Source of the DNA: Parvibaculum sp963696585
GTDB lineage: Bacteria > Pseudomonadota > Alphaproteobacteria > Parvibaculales > Parvibaculaceae
NCBI GenBank assembly: GCA_963696585.1
Contig: CAVOKW010000035.1
Span: 248,001-312,000 of the forward strand
Length of the DNA stretch: 64,000 bases
Direction: 5' to 3'
Shown: positions 44,434 through 53,153 of the stretch, piece after piece
Layout of the letters: each line of letters starts with the position of its first letter
Position numbering within the stretch: the stretch's first letter is position 1
The notes under the pieces: model-generated
Seen by the model: the letters and a program-made list of their open reading frames with translations, nothing else
What the model was told of the DNA's origin: nothing
Database searches by the model: none
Program-made: the position numbers and the translations under genes

Positions 44434-44928
44434 ATGTCCTCCAAGAGTGGCGGTGCCAAGAGAAAACCCGGTGACGGGAGCAGGATTATTGCGGACAACC
44501 GCAAGGCACGCTTCAACTACGCCATCACGGATACGCTGGAAGCCGGTCTGATGCTGACGGGCAGCGAAGTCAAATCGCTGCGCGGCGGGCAGGGCAGTTT
44601 GAATGACGCTTACGCACAGGCGAAGGGCGGCGAGCTTTTTCTGCTCAACGCCTATATCCCGGTCTATATGCAAGCCAATCAGTTCAATCACGAAACACGG
44701 CGTCCGCGAAAACTGTTGCTGCATAAGCGCGAAATTGAAAAACTCTCCACGGCAATCCAGCGTCAGGGCATGACGGTGGTGCCCCTGAAAATGTATTTCA
44801 CCGAAAAGGGCCGCGTGAAAGTCGAGATTGGTCTTGGTCAGGGCAAAAAACTTGCCGACAAGCGCGAGACGATCAAGGCGCGGAGCTGGGAACGCGACAA
44901 GGCGCGGCTGATGCGCGAAAAGGGCTGA
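44434..44928 (+). CDS. smpB: SsrA-binding protein SmpB
   Basis: SmpB brings tmRNA to stalled ribosomes for trans-translation. The 164 residues show the beta-barrel segments NRKARFNYAITDTLEAGLM, TGSEVKSLRGGQGSLNDAYA, LLHKREIEKL and KARSWERDKARLMREKG, the basic tail that mimics the codon-anticodon helix. The tmRNA gene itself is not in this window. It is probably co-transcribed with dapA. Confidence 0.96.
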   Translation: MSSKSGGAKRKPGDGSRIIADNRKARFNYAITDTLEAGLMLTGSEVKSLRGGQGSLNDAYAQAKGGELFLLNAYIPVYMQANQFNHETRRPRKLLLHKREIEKLSTAIQRQGMTVVPLKMYFTEKGRVKVEIGLGQGKKLADKRETIKARSWERDKARLMREKG

Positions 44929-44944
44929 TACCTGAGAGGTCATC

Positions 44945-45616
44945 ATGGGCGACGACGAACGGCCGGAAGTTGAAGGCAAGATCAAAGAGAAGCTCATTGC
45001 CGCCAAGCAGAAGACGGCGGCATCGGGTCGTCACCTCACCGGCCATCCGGATCTCGGCCATGTCAATCGTTTGCCGCCGGGTCAGCATCTTGTTGAAAAA
45101 TGGCCGGTGCTTGATCTCGGCGTGCAGCCCGATCTTGCCACTGACACATGGAAAATGCACATTGAAGGTCTTGTCGAAAAGCCCGTCACCCTTTCCTTCG
45201 ATGATTTCATGGCCTTGCCGCAGTCGCGCTTTCTGAGCGACATCCATTGCGTCACGACATGGAGCCGATATGACAATCATTGGGACGGTGTGTCGTCGCG
45301 CGTGATCATGGATTTCGTCAAGCCATTGCCGGAAGCCCGGCATGTGATTTTCCATGCCTATGATGGCTATACGACCAATATCTCGCTTGATGTTTTTGCC
45401 GAGCCGGATGTGATCCTCGCCCATAGCTGGGAAGGAAAACCGCTGACGCGCGAGCATGGCGGGCCTGTGAGGGCCATCGTGCCGCAATGGTATTTCTGGA
45501 AAAGTGCAAAGTGGATCCAGCGCATCGAGTTCAGCGCCACCGACAAACCGGGTTTTTGGGAAGAGCGCGGCTATCATAACGAAGCCGATCCCTGGAAAGA
45601 GGATCGCTATGGCTGA
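44945..45616 (+). CDS. Sulfite-oxidase-like molybdopterin oxidoreductase (cytoplasmic)
   Basis: A 223-residue protein of the sulfite oxidase/YedY molybdopterin fold. The molybdenum-binding Cys is in the conserved SDIHCVTTWSRYDNHWDGVS. Other family segments are HAYDGYTTNISLDVF, HGGPVRAIVPQWYFWKSAKW and the end GYHNEADPWKEDRY. There is no Tat signal peptide and no haem domain, which is the plan of the small sulfite-oxidase-like (YuiH) group. The substrate is unknown. It follows smpB by 16 bases. Confidence 0.88.
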   Translation: MGDDERPEVEGKIKEKLIAAKQKTAASGRHLTGHPDLGHVNRLPPGQHLVEKWPVLDLGVQPDLATDTWKMHIEGLVEKPVTLSFDDFMALPQSRFLSDIHCVTTWSRYDNHWDGVSSRVIMDFVKPLPEARHVIFHAYDGYTTNISLDVFAEPDVILAHSWEGKPLTREHGGPVRAIVPQWYFWKSAKWIQRIEFSATDKPGFWEERGYHNEADPWKEDRYG

Positions 45617-45640
45617 GCCTCTGTTTCTCGCCTGCAATAA

Positions 45641-45698
45641 ATGTCATTGCCGGGCATGACAGAAGACGTGGATGGCCCGGATGAGCCGGGCCATGACG
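45641..45698. repeat. Partial alphaproteobacterial palindromic repeat
   Basis: GTCATTGCCGGGCATGACAG and GGATGGCCCGG/CCGGGCCATGAC look like shortened and diverged versions of the elements near 38.2 and 39.8 kb. They lie between the stops of two convergent genes and could also serve as a bidirectional terminator. Confidence 0.6.
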
Positions 45699-45715
45699 AT
45701 ACCTGATTCACCGCC

Positions 45716-46366
45716 TTAACCAGCCGCGTCGATCAATTCCCGGATGTCCCTGAAGACGTTGTGGAACATCTCCTCGGTCAGGCGCCGCGTATTCGTGTTG
45801 TAGCGCGAGCAGTGATAGCTATCGAATAGCGTGACGCCTCCCAGATCGTGCCGGGCCCCATGGCCGAAAGGCGCCGCGGTTTTTTTGACGCCTCTCGCCT
45901 TCAGCACGGCGTCATGCGCGATATGACCAAGCGCCAGCATGACCTTGAGCCGGGGCAGGCTGGCCATGCGAGCGGCAAAAAAGGGTCGACAGGTTTTCTG
46001 CTCTTCCGGCGTGGGTTTGTTTTGCGGGGGCACGCAGCGCACGGCATTTGAAATCATCGCGCCGCGCAAGGTCAGCCCGTCGTCGATGCGTGCACCATAG
46101 CTGCCTTGCGCAAAACCAAATTTCAGCAATGTTGAATAGAGAAGATCGCCCGCAAAGTCGCCCGTGAAGGGGCGACCCGTGCGATTGGCGCCTTGCAGAC
46201 CCGGCGCAAGACCGACAATCAGCAGGCGTGCGTCATCCGGCCCGAAGGAGGGGACGGGTCCGTTGAACCAATCGGGGTGGGCTGTGGCGCTTTCCTGCCG
46301 ATAGGCAACCAGCCGTGGGCAGAGTGCACAATGACGCGCGGGTTCGGGCGGTGTCGGACCGGTCAT
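45716..46366 (-). CDS. Family 5-like uracil-DNA glycosylase
   Basis: The 216-residue enzyme has the iron-sulfur cysteines Cys13 and Cys16 (RHCALCPRL) and a later pair (NAVRCVPPQNKP, EEQKTC). Motif 1 is GLAPGLQGANRTGRPFTGD, in which the usual catalytic acid/Asn position is Ala-Pro-Gly as in UDGb. The second motif is SYHCSRYNTNTRRLT. These point to the family 5 (UDGb) group, which removes uracil and deaminated purines from DNA. It is 27 bases downstream of the NYN gene on the same strand. Confidence 0.88.
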   Translation of the reverse strand: MTGPTPPEPARHCALCPRLVAYRQESATAHPDWFNGPVPSFGPDDARLLIVGLAPGLQGANRTGRPFTGDFAGDLLYSTLLKFGFAQGSYGARIDDGLTLRGAMISNAVRCVPPQNKPTPEEQKTCRPFFAARMASLPRLKVMLALGHIAHDAVLKARGVKKTAAPFGHGARHDLGGVTLFDSYHCSRYNTNTRRLTEEMFHNVFRDIRELIDAAG

Positions 46367-46393
46367 GGGCGTCCAATCCGCCCATCGTTCGTG

Positions 46394-47008
46394 TCAGCCG
46401 CGCCGAAGCGTGGCGCGCACGGCCTCAACATTGCTCTCGTCATCAAACGCGTCATCATCGTGATCGACCCGGGCGGAGGAAGGGGCGCGGGCGATTTTCG
46501 CGCGCAGATGATCAAGTTCGATAAACTGATCCGCCGTGCGACGCAAATCATCCGAGATCATTTGCGGTGTGGTGCGGATGGTGGAGACGATGCTGACGCG
46601 CTTGCCCTTGCGCTGGGCGGCTGCGACGAGCGGGCAGAGATCGCCATCGCCCGAGAAAATGACGATGTGGTCAAGATTGTCGGCAAGTTCGAGGGCATCG
46701 ACGGTCAGGTCGATTTCGATGTCGCCCTTGACGCGGCGACGACCGGAGGCATCCGTGAACTCCTTGGCGGGCTTCGTCACGACAGTGAAGCCATTATAGT
46801 CAAGCCAGTCGATCAGCGGGCGGAGCGGAGAATATTCCTGGTCTTCGAGCAGCGCCGTATAGTAATAGGCGCGCACGAGCACACCCTGACTTCGAAACAA
46901 ATCCAGCAACCGCTTGTAATCAATGTCAAAACCCAGGCCTCGGGCGGCGTAATACAATTTGACGCCATCGATGAAGAGCGCCACGCGCTCGGTCGGATAA
47001 AAATGCAT
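46394..47008 (-). CDS. NYN-domain (LabA/DUF88) putative ribonuclease
   Basis: A 204-residue protein with the PIN-like NYN fold. The metal-binding acidic residues appear in ALFIDGVKLYY (Asp14), KGDIEIDLTVDAL and FSGDGDLCPLV, and the end of the fold in RRTADQFIEL. A short acidic tail follows (DHDDDAFDDES). NYN proteins are nucleases acting on RNA, and the alphaproteobacterial LabA-like members are conserved but poorly described. It probably shares a transcript with the glycosylase. Confidence 0.88.
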   Translation of the reverse strand: MHFYPTERVALFIDGVKLYYAARGLGFDIDYKRLLDLFRSQGVLVRAYYYTALLEDQEYSPLRPLIDWLDYNGFTVVTKPAKEFTDASGRRRVKGDIEIDLTVDALELADNLDHIVIFSGDGDLCPLVAAAQRKGKRVSIVSTIRTTPQMISDDLRRTADQFIELDHLRAKIARAPSSARVDHDDDAFDDESNVEAVRATLRRG

Positions 47009-47156
47009 GGGTGGCTATCTACCTGATCAGGCCATTTCTATTGGCAGGTTTGTCATAATAAGAATGAGACTAGTTCGTAGCAATTTGTCACCATGGTCAT
47101 CACCATAGTCAATTGTGAGCATAGTTGGCGGGACAAAATGACGCAAGGCGTGCCAA

Positions 47157-47720
47157 ATGATTGATTTTCGCCCTTCAATTTTCGTGGCGATGGGGGCAAA
47201 TCTTGGCGCGAACGCTGGGAAAACGCTTGAGGCCGTTGTTGGTTTTATGCCCGAAATGGGTATTTCCCCATTGATTGTTTCTCCCTTTTACCGGACACCA
47301 GCCATTGGCCCCTCACCGCAACCCGATTTTGTGAACGCTGTCATTCGCTGCGAAACGGCGCATTCTGTTCTCTCATTGATGGAAACTCTGCACCGGATTG
47401 AAACAATTTTTGGGAGGGTCCGACGCGAGCGCTGGGGGCCGCGTGTTCTCGATCTGGATTTGATCGACTATCAAGGCATCGTCATCCCGCCACAGGGTCC
47501 GCAGGGCTTGCAGGCGGGTTTAGGCCCCATTCCCCTGACGCTGCCGCATCCAGGTGTCAGCGAGCGTGCCTTTGTGCTTTTGCCATTGGCGGACATCGCG
47601 CCGAAATGGCGGCATCCGGTTTCGGGCGAGAGTGTCAGCAACCTTATTGCCCGGCTGCCGGCCTCGGCTTTGGCCGGGATCAGCCGTTTGGATGGGGTTC
47701 CCATCGCCTCTCGGCGTTGA
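47157..47720 (+). CDS. folK: 2-amino-4-hydroxy-6-hydroxymethyldihydropteridine pyrophosphokinase
   Basis: FolK transfers pyrophosphate from ATP to hydroxymethyl-dihydropterin in folate synthesis. The 187 residues show the start VAMGANLGANAGKTLEAVV, YRTPAIGPSPQPDFVNAV and the signature RRERWGPRVLDLDLIDY with the two metal-binding Asp residues, then LPHPGVSERAFVLLPLADI. Length is slightly above average. It precedes rpoZ on the same strand. Confidence 0.94.
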   Translation: MIDFRPSIFVAMGANLGANAGKTLEAVVGFMPEMGISPLIVSPFYRTPAIGPSPQPDFVNAVIRCETAHSVLSLMETLHRIETIFGRVRRERWGPRVLDLDLIDYQGIVIPPQGPQGLQAGLGPIPLTLPHPGVSERAFVLLPLADIAPKWRHPVSGESVSNLIARLPASALAGISRLDGVPIASRR

Positions 47721-47815
47721 TTTCACTCTAACAGCCTGTTTTGGCTTGCTTTTGCCAGCACCAGCCCCTAAATACGGGACCAAATCAGCTTTCCGCCCCT
47801 ATCTGGAGTTTTTGC

Positions 47816-48238
47816 ATGGCCCGCGTGACCGTTGAAGATTGCGTCGACAAGGTGCCGAACCGCTTTGAGCTCGTTTTGCTCGCGGGGCATCGCGCCCGTG
47901 CCATGTCGGCTGGCGCTGAACTCACGATCGACCGCGACAACGACAAGAACCCCGTCGTGGCGCTGCGTGAAATTGCTGAAAAGACCATCATTCCAGCAAA
48001 TCTGCGCGAAGACCTGATTGGCAGCATGCAGAAGCGCATCGAGACGGAAGAGCCGGAAGTCGAGAATATGCAGCTTCTGATGTCCGGCGAAGGTCAGGGC
48101 GAAATTGCCGATACCTTCGGCGCCACGGAAGGCGCTGGCCGCATGAGCGAGGAAGAATTGCTTCGCGCCATCCAGACCCAGATCGACTCGCCGCAGCAGA
48201 AGTCGGCCGACGCCGACGACATGGATGTGGACGACTGA
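47816..48238 (+). CDS. rpoZ: RNA polymerase omega subunit
   Basis: RpoZ helps fold and assemble the beta-prime subunit and forms part of the ppGpp site. The 140 residues have the family core ARVTVEDCVDKVPNRFELVL and AGHRARAMSAGAEL, then VVALREIAEKTI, with the longer acidic C-terminal tail usual in Rhizobiales. ATG 47816 is chosen because the family begins MARVTVEDC; an in-frame ATG at 47741 would add 25 unrelated residues. The next gene, rsh, makes the ligand of this site. Confidence 0.95.
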   Translation: MARVTVEDCVDKVPNRFELVLLAGHRARAMSAGAELTIDRDNDKNPVVALREIAEKTIIPANLREDLIGSMQKRIETEEPEVENMQLLMSGEGQGEIADTFGATEGAGRMSEEELLRAIQTQIDSPQQKSADADDMDVDD

Positions 48239-48290
48239 TCTGTCGGCAGGGCTTGGAGGCCTCATGAAGGGGCCTGAATGATCGAATTGG

Positions 48291-48324
48291 CGCCGCCCGA
48301 TCCTGATGATCGCGGCGGCGTTTT
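48291..48324 (+). terminator. Rho-independent terminator after rpoZ
   Basis: CGCCGCCCGATC (48291-48302) pairs with GATCGCGGCGGCG (48308-48320) with one bulged base and a CTGAT loop, followed by TTTT. Confidence 0.75.
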
Positions 48325-48400
48325 CGTGTCTGATACGTGCTTGTTCGGCTACCACCACGTATTATGTGATTTGTAAGACTATCAGTCGGAGACTGTCGGC

Positions 48401-50551
48401 ATGTTACGCCAGTATGAGCTCGTTGATCGCGTGCTCGGCTACGATCCGAAGGCGGACGAAGCCCTGATCAACCGCGCCTATGTCTATGCCATGAAACAGC
48501 ATGGCAATCAGAAGCGCGCCTCCGGCGACCCCTATTTTTCCCATCCGATTGAAGTCGCTGGCATTCTCACCGATCTCAAGCTCGACACCTCGACCATCGT
48601 CACGGCTTTGCTGCATGACACGATTGAGGATACGGGCGCGACCATGGAGGAACTGACGCGTCTCTTCGGGGCCGAGATTGCCTCGCTTGTTGATGGTGTC
48701 ACCAAGCTTACGCGCATCGAGCTGACTTCCGAGCGCTCCAAGCAGGCGGAGAACTTCCGCAAGTTTCTGCTCGCCATGTCGAATGACATACGCGTGCTGC
48801 TCGTCAAGCTTGCTGACCGTTTGCACAATATGCGGACCCTGCATTTCATCTCCTCGCCGGAAAAGCGCCAGCGCATTGCCCAGGAGACGATGGATATTTA
48901 TGCGCCGCTGGCGGGCCGCATGGGCATTCAGGAAATCCGCGACGAACTGGAAGACCTGGCCTTCGCGCAGCTTAATCCGGAAGCGCGCGATACGCTGTTG
49001 AAGCGCCTGAACGAGTTTCGCGCTTCAAGCGGCGATATCGTCAAGCGCATCGCAGAGGCGTTCCACGCCAAACTTGTCGATCACGGCATTGTCGCTGAAG
49101 TGGTGGGGCGCGAAAAGCGTCCCTATAGCATGTGGCGCAAGATGGAACGCCGCTCGATTTCGCTTGAGCAGCTTTCCGATATTTTCGGTTTCCGCGTCAT
49201 TGTCGATGACATGGATGACTGCTATCGCGCACTCGGCGTCTTGCACACGCATTGGGCCACTGTGCCGGGGCGCTTCAAGGATTATATCTCGACACCGAAG
49301 AATAACGGCTATCGCTCAATCCATACGACGTTGATAGGCCCGGAAAAGAAACGCGCCGAAGTACAAATCCGTACACGGAAGATGCATGAAGTGGCGGACT
49401 ATGGCATTGCGGCGCACTGGATTTACAAGGAAAAACCGGGCGGGGCGCAAAATTCCGGCGAGTTCGCCAATACATTCATCTGGCTGCGCCAGCTGATTGA
49501 AATGCTGGAGCATGGCAGTACGCCGGAAGAATTTCTGGAACATACCAAGCTCCAGATGTTTTCCGATCAGGTGTTCTGTTTCTCACCCAAGGGCCTCCTC
49601 ATCACGCTGCCGCGCGGCGCGACGCCGGTCGATTTTGCCTATGCGGTCCATACCGATATTGGTGACACGACAGTCGGCTGCAAGATCAATGGCAGGCATA
49701 TGCCGCTACGCACGCAATTGACCAATGGTGATGAAGTCGAGATTGTCCGCTCACAGGCGCAGCGCCCGTCACCGGCATGGGAAGGGTTCGTCATCACGGG
49801 CAAGGCGCGCTCAGCCATCCGGCGCTCGATCCGCATGAGCAAGCAGATCGAGTTTGCCCGTCTCGGCAAACAGATTTTGCGCGCGGCCTTTGAGGCTGTC
49901 GGCAAGGAGCCAACGGACACAATTCTGGAGCGAACATTGGGTCCGCTTCACAAGGATGATCTCAGCGATCTTCTGGCCAGTGTCGGCGATGCAACGCTCA
50001 ATGCCGAGCAGGTATTGGCGGCGGCTTATCCCGAACTGACGCTGAAAAAGACACCTGGCAAAAAGAGCAAGAAGCTCAATGGGGCCGGCACGGGCAGCAC
50101 GGTCATACACGTTTCGGGCCGTGGGCAGGATCTCGCCATGCATTTTGCCGATGAGACCTTTCCGCTGCCGGGCGAGCGCATTGTCGGCATTCTGACACCC
50201 GGTGAAGGTGTCACGATTTATCCGATCGATGCGCCAAGTCTTGCCGAATTTGATGGTGATGGCTTGCGCTGGATCGATGTGGCCTGGGATGTCGGCACGG
50301 ATGTGCCGCAAATGTTTCCTTCGCGATTGCGGGTAACAGCCAAAAATGAAGTTGGGGCGCTTGGCCATATCACCTCGCTGATTGCCGATTATGGCAGCAA
50401 CATCAGCAATTTGAGCATGGCGCAGCGCGATACTGATTTCTACGACATGCAGATCGATCTCGACGTGCGCGACCTGAAACACCTGACGCGCATCATGTCG
50501 GCGCTGAACGGACTTTCGGTCGTCAGCAGTGTCGCACGGTCACGCCGCTAG
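48401..50551 (+). CDS. rsh: Bifunctional (p)ppGpp synthetase/hydrolase (RSH)
   Basis: The 716-residue enzyme keeps both activities. The HD hydrolase site shows His48 (YFSHPIEVA), His72-Asp73 (ALLHDTIEDT) and the later LLVKLADRLHNMRTL. The synthetase domain has YSMWRKMERRS, FGFRVIVDDMDD, NGYRSIHTTLIGP and EVQIRTRKMHEVADYGIAAHW. A TGS domain (FSPKGLLITLPRGATPVDF) and a C-terminal ACT domain (about 640-712) follow. It is probably the only long RSH of the cell, as usual in this class, and controls the stringent response. Confidence 0.95.
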   Translation: MLRQYELVDRVLGYDPKADEALINRAYVYAMKQHGNQKRASGDPYFSHPIEVAGILTDLKLDTSTIVTALLHDTIEDTGATMEELTRLFGAEIASLVDGVTKLTRIELTSERSKQAENFRKFLLAMSNDIRVLLVKLADRLHNMRTLHFISSPEKRQRIAQETMDIYAPLAGRMGIQEIRDELEDLAFAQLNPEARDTLLKRLNEFRASSGDIVKRIAEAFHAKLVDHGIVAEVVGREKRPYSMWRKMERRSISLEQLSDIFGFRVIVDDMDDCYRALGVLHTHWATVPGRFKDYISTPKNNGYRSIHTTLIGPEKKRAEVQIRTRKMHEVADYGIAAHWIYKEKPGGAQNSGEFANTFIWLRQLIEMLEHGSTPEEFLEHTKLQMFSDQVFCFSPKGLLITLPRGATPVDFAYAVHTDIGDTTVGCKINGRHMPLRTQLTNGDEVEIVRSQAQRPSPAWEGFVITGKARSAIRRSIRMSKQIEFARLGKQILRAAFEAVGKEPTDTILERTLGPLHKDDLSDLLASVGDATLNAEQVLAAAYPELTLKKTPGKKSKKLNGAGTGSTVIHVSGRGQDLAMHFADETFPLPGERIVGILTPGEGVTIYPIDAPSLAEFDGDGLRWIDVAWDVGTDVPQMFPSRLRVTAKNEVGALGHITSLIADYGSNISNLSMAQRDTDFYDMQIDLDVRDLKHLTRIMSALNGLSVVSSVARSRR

Positions 50552-50629
50552 ACGGATTTTTAACATTGAGGCATGGCCATATCTGATATGCCTTTGGCTG
50601 GCCGACAGACTCGCGGAAATGGACAGAAC

Positions 50630-51214
50630 ATGAAAGAAGCGAAAGTCCTCAAGGAATTTGAAAAAGCCGGTGCGCTGCTCAAGGGGCACTTCGTGCTCTC
50701 TTCAGGTTTGCACAGCCCGGTTTTTTTGCAGAAGGCACTGGTCTTCATGAATCCGAAGCGAACGGCGCGGCTTTGCAAGGCGCTCGCAGCCAGGGTGCGT
50801 GACGAAGTGCCGGGCGAAATTGATGCGATTGTCTCGCCAGCCGTTGGTGGCATTATTCCGGGCTATGAAATGGCGCGTCAGATGAAACTGCCCGCCATGT
50901 ATGTGGAGCGCGAGAATGGCGAATTTGTTTTGCGCCGTGGCTTTCCGCTGAAAAAGGGCATGCGCGTGTTGATGGTTGAGGACATCATCACCACGGGGCT
51001 TTCCTCACGTGAATGTATCGAAGCCATTCGCAAGATGGGGGCCAGGGTCGTCGCTTCGGCCTGTCTCATTGACCGTTCGGGCGGCAAGGCCAAAGTCGGC
51101 ACAAAACTCATCTCGCTGGCGCAAGTGGATTTTCCTGCCTATGCGGCTGACCAACTGCCGCCAGAACTTGCCGCCATCCCGGCGATCAAACCGGGCAGCC
51201 GCAATCTGGCCTGA
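50630..51214 (+). CDS. pyrE: Orotate phosphoribosyltransferase
   Basis: PyrE joins orotate to PRPP to form OMP. The 194-residue protein shows LSSGLHSPVFLQKALVFMNP, DAIVSPAVGGIIPGYEMARQ and the PRPP-binding VLMVEDIITTGLSSREC. The start at 50630 (KEAKVLKEFEKAG) matches the family; an in-frame ATG at 50573 would add 19 residues. It lies 78 bases after rsh and 11 bases before the DUF2062 gene. Confidence 0.94.
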   Translation: MKEAKVLKEFEKAGALLKGHFVLSSGLHSPVFLQKALVFMNPKRTARLCKALAARVRDEVPGEIDAIVSPAVGGIIPGYEMARQMKLPAMYVERENGEFVLRRGFPLKKGMRVLMVEDIITTGLSSRECIEAIRKMGARVVASACLIDRSGGKAKVGTKLISLAQVDFPAYAADQLPPELAAIPAIKPGSRNLA

Positions 51215-51225
51215 GAGGACAAGAT

Positions 51226-51852
51226 TTGTTTCGCCGTCGTGTTGAGCTGCGCCCGCTTGAAAAGTTGCGCGCCGTCTTTTGGCCCCGTGGCGGCTGGGGA
51301 CGAACGCTGCGCTATGGCTGGCGACGTGTCTGGCGGCTCACAGGCTCACCACATGCGGTGGCGGTTGGCGTGGCGGCGGGTGCTTTTTCGTCCTGCTCGC
51401 CTTATCTCGGATTTCACTTTGCAATTGCCATGCTGGGTGCCTGGGTGTTTCGCGGCAATCTGATTGCCGCCGCCTTTGGCACCTTTCTCGGCAATCCGCT
51501 GACTTATCCCGCCATCTGGTTTGTCGTTTATGAAACGGGCATCTTCATGCTTGGCAAACCGGCAGGAGCTGTGGCGCAGCCTTCCTTGTCGGAAGATTTT
51601 CTGGTTCATGGTGCCTTTGACAAGATATTACCTGTCTTGATGCCGATGATTGTCGGGTCGATCCCAGTTGGCATCGCGCTGGCGCTCGTCTTTTATGTTG
51701 TCACGCGCATGTCGGTGGGTGCCTATCAGATCAAGCGGCGCGAGGGATTGGCGGAGCGCGCTTTGGCGCGTCGGGTCATGCTTGATCCGGCGATTGACGC
51801 AACAGTGTCCGATGCCGCGAATGATTTGGGTGATGCTCGGGAGCAAGGATGA
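51226..51852 (+). CDS. DUF2062 membrane protein
   Basis: The 208 residues start at a TTG (LFRRRVELRPLEKLRAVFWP), 11 bases after pyrE. The protein has about three hydrophobic segments and the DUF2062 pattern SPHAVAVGVAAGAFSSCSPY, FAIAMLGAWVFRGNLIAA and TFLGNPLTYPAIWF. The function is unknown. Its place between pyrE and pdxJ is conserved in Rhizobiales. The stop overlaps the pdxJ start region by four bases. Confidence 0.88.
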   Translation: MFRRRVELRPLEKLRAVFWPRGGWGRTLRYGWRRVWRLTGSPHAVAVGVAAGAFSSCSPYLGFHFAIAMLGAWVFRGNLIAAAFGTFLGNPLTYPAIWFVVYETGIFMLGKPAGAVAQPSLSEDFLVHGAFDKILPVLMPMIVGSIPVGIALALVFYVVTRMSVGAYQIKRREGLAERALARRVMLDPAIDATVSDAANDLGDAREQG

Positions 51853-52631
51853 TGAACGCAGAGAGAGCCAGACTTTTGCGGCTTGGCGTGAATATTGATC
51901 ACGTCGCGACCATTCGCAATGCCCGTGGCGGCGAGCATCCTGATCCGGTGCGCGCGGCGCAAGCCGCTGCGGCTGCTGGCGCAGACGGGATCACGGCGCA
52001 TCTGCGCGAGGACCGGCGTCATATCCGCGATCACGATATCGAACAACTGATGAGTGCGATCGGCCTACCCCTCAATCTTGAGATGGCGGCAACCGAGGAG
52101 ATGCTCGCCATTGCCCTGCGCCACAAACCGCATGCGAGCTGCATCGTGCCGGAGCGGCGCGAGGAAGTGACGACCGAGGGAGGGCTTGATGCCGCCGGTC
52201 AGCATGATCAACTCGTTTCCTATGTCGGACGTTTGTCGGATGCGGGCATTCGCGTCTCGCTCTTTATCAATGCTGAACCCCGCCAGCTTGAAGCGGCGGT
52301 GTCGCTTGGGGCGCCGGTCGTTGAATTGCATACGGGCGCCTATTGCGATGCCGCGATCAAGGGCGACAAGGCCGCCACGCAGCGTGAACTGGAGCGCCTG
52401 AAAAAGGCATCGGCCTATGGCGCCTCACGGGGGCTTGAGGTTCATGCGGGCCACGGGCTGACCTTTGACACGGTGGGGCCGATTGCTTCGATCCTCGAAC
52501 TCGCCGAGCTCAATATCGGTCACTTCCTGATCGGGGAGGCGATTTTCGGGGGTCTCGATTCCACGATCAAGCGGATGCGCGCCCTGATGGACAAGGCGCG
52601 CGCAGAAGCCAGCGGATCGCGTAGCGCCTGA
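51849..52631 (+). CDS. pdxJ: Pyridoxine 5'-phosphate synthase
   Basis: PdxJ closes the pyridine ring in the DXP-dependent vitamin B6 pathway. The 260-residue TIM barrel shows the signature RLGVNIDHVATIRNARGGEH, ADGITAHLREDRRHIRDHDI, LNLEMAATEEM and VHAGHGLTFDTV. An ATG two bases earlier in the overlap gives MMNAERARL; either Met may be used. It is coupled to DUF2062 and followed by acpS. Confidence 0.96.
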   Translation: MMNAERARLLRLGVNIDHVATIRNARGGEHPDPVRAAQAAAAAGADGITAHLREDRRHIRDHDIEQLMSAIGLPLNLEMAATEEMLAIALRHKPHASCIVPERREEVTTEGGLDAAGQHDQLVSYVGRLSDAGIRVSLFINAEPRQLEAAVSLGAPVVELHTGAYCDAAIKGDKAATQRELERLKKASAYGASRGLEVHAGHGLTFDTVGPIASILELAELNIGHFLIGEAIFGGLDSTIKRMRALMDKARAEASGSRSA

Positions 52632-52646
52632 GCGAAAGGAAGCCGC

Positions 52647-53054
52647 ATGATCATCGGGATCGGCAATGACATTATTGACATTCGCCGCGTTGAGAAGACG
52701 CTGGAGCGATATGGCGAGCGGTTCATCGAGCGGATTTTTACGGATATCGAGAGGCAGAAGTCCGAAGGGCGGCGACTGCGCGCCGCCTCCTATGCGAAGC
52801 GTTTTGCGGCCAAGGAGGCCTGTTCCAAAGCGCTGGGAACGGGCATGAGGGCAGGGGTTTTCTGGCGCGATATGGGCGTCGTCAATCTGCGCGGCGGGCA
52901 ACCGACCATGGCGCTGACAGGCGGTGCGCTGGTGCGGCTGCAAAATATGACACCGGCGGGCATGACCCCGGTCATTCATCTCACCATCACGGATGATCAT
53001 CCTCTGGCGCAGGCCATTGTCATCATTTCGGCCGTTCCGACGGTATCGGGGTGA
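52647..53054 (+). CDS. acpS: Holo-[acyl-carrier-protein] synthase
   Basis: AcpS attaches phosphopantetheine from CoA to acyl carrier protein. The 135 residues begin IIGIGNDIIDIRRVEKTLER with the metal-binding Asp and contain YAKRFAAKEACSKALGTGMR with the conserved Lys-Glu pair. Length is normal. It lies 15 bases after pdxJ, an old and widespread pairing. Confidence 0.95.
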   Translation: MIIGIGNDIIDIRRVEKTLERYGERFIERIFTDIERQKSEGRRLRAASYAKRFAAKEACSKALGTGMRAGVFWRDMGVVNLRGGQPTMALTGGALVRLQNMTPAGMTPVIHLTITDDHPLAQAIVIISAVPTVSG

Positions 53055-53153
53055 CCTTACGTCAAGACTGTCTATCGGGCGGTTTGTGCTATGGTCCGGC
53101 CCATAACCCGTTTATGTAGCTGTGTGGGCCAAGACCCGGCAGGAGTTTGGAAT

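Noticed and set aside
45716..46366. Cys in SYHCSR of the uracil-DNA glycosylase as an odd active-site change
   Set aside because: Position after His varies in family 5 enzymes, so I do not consider it unusual.
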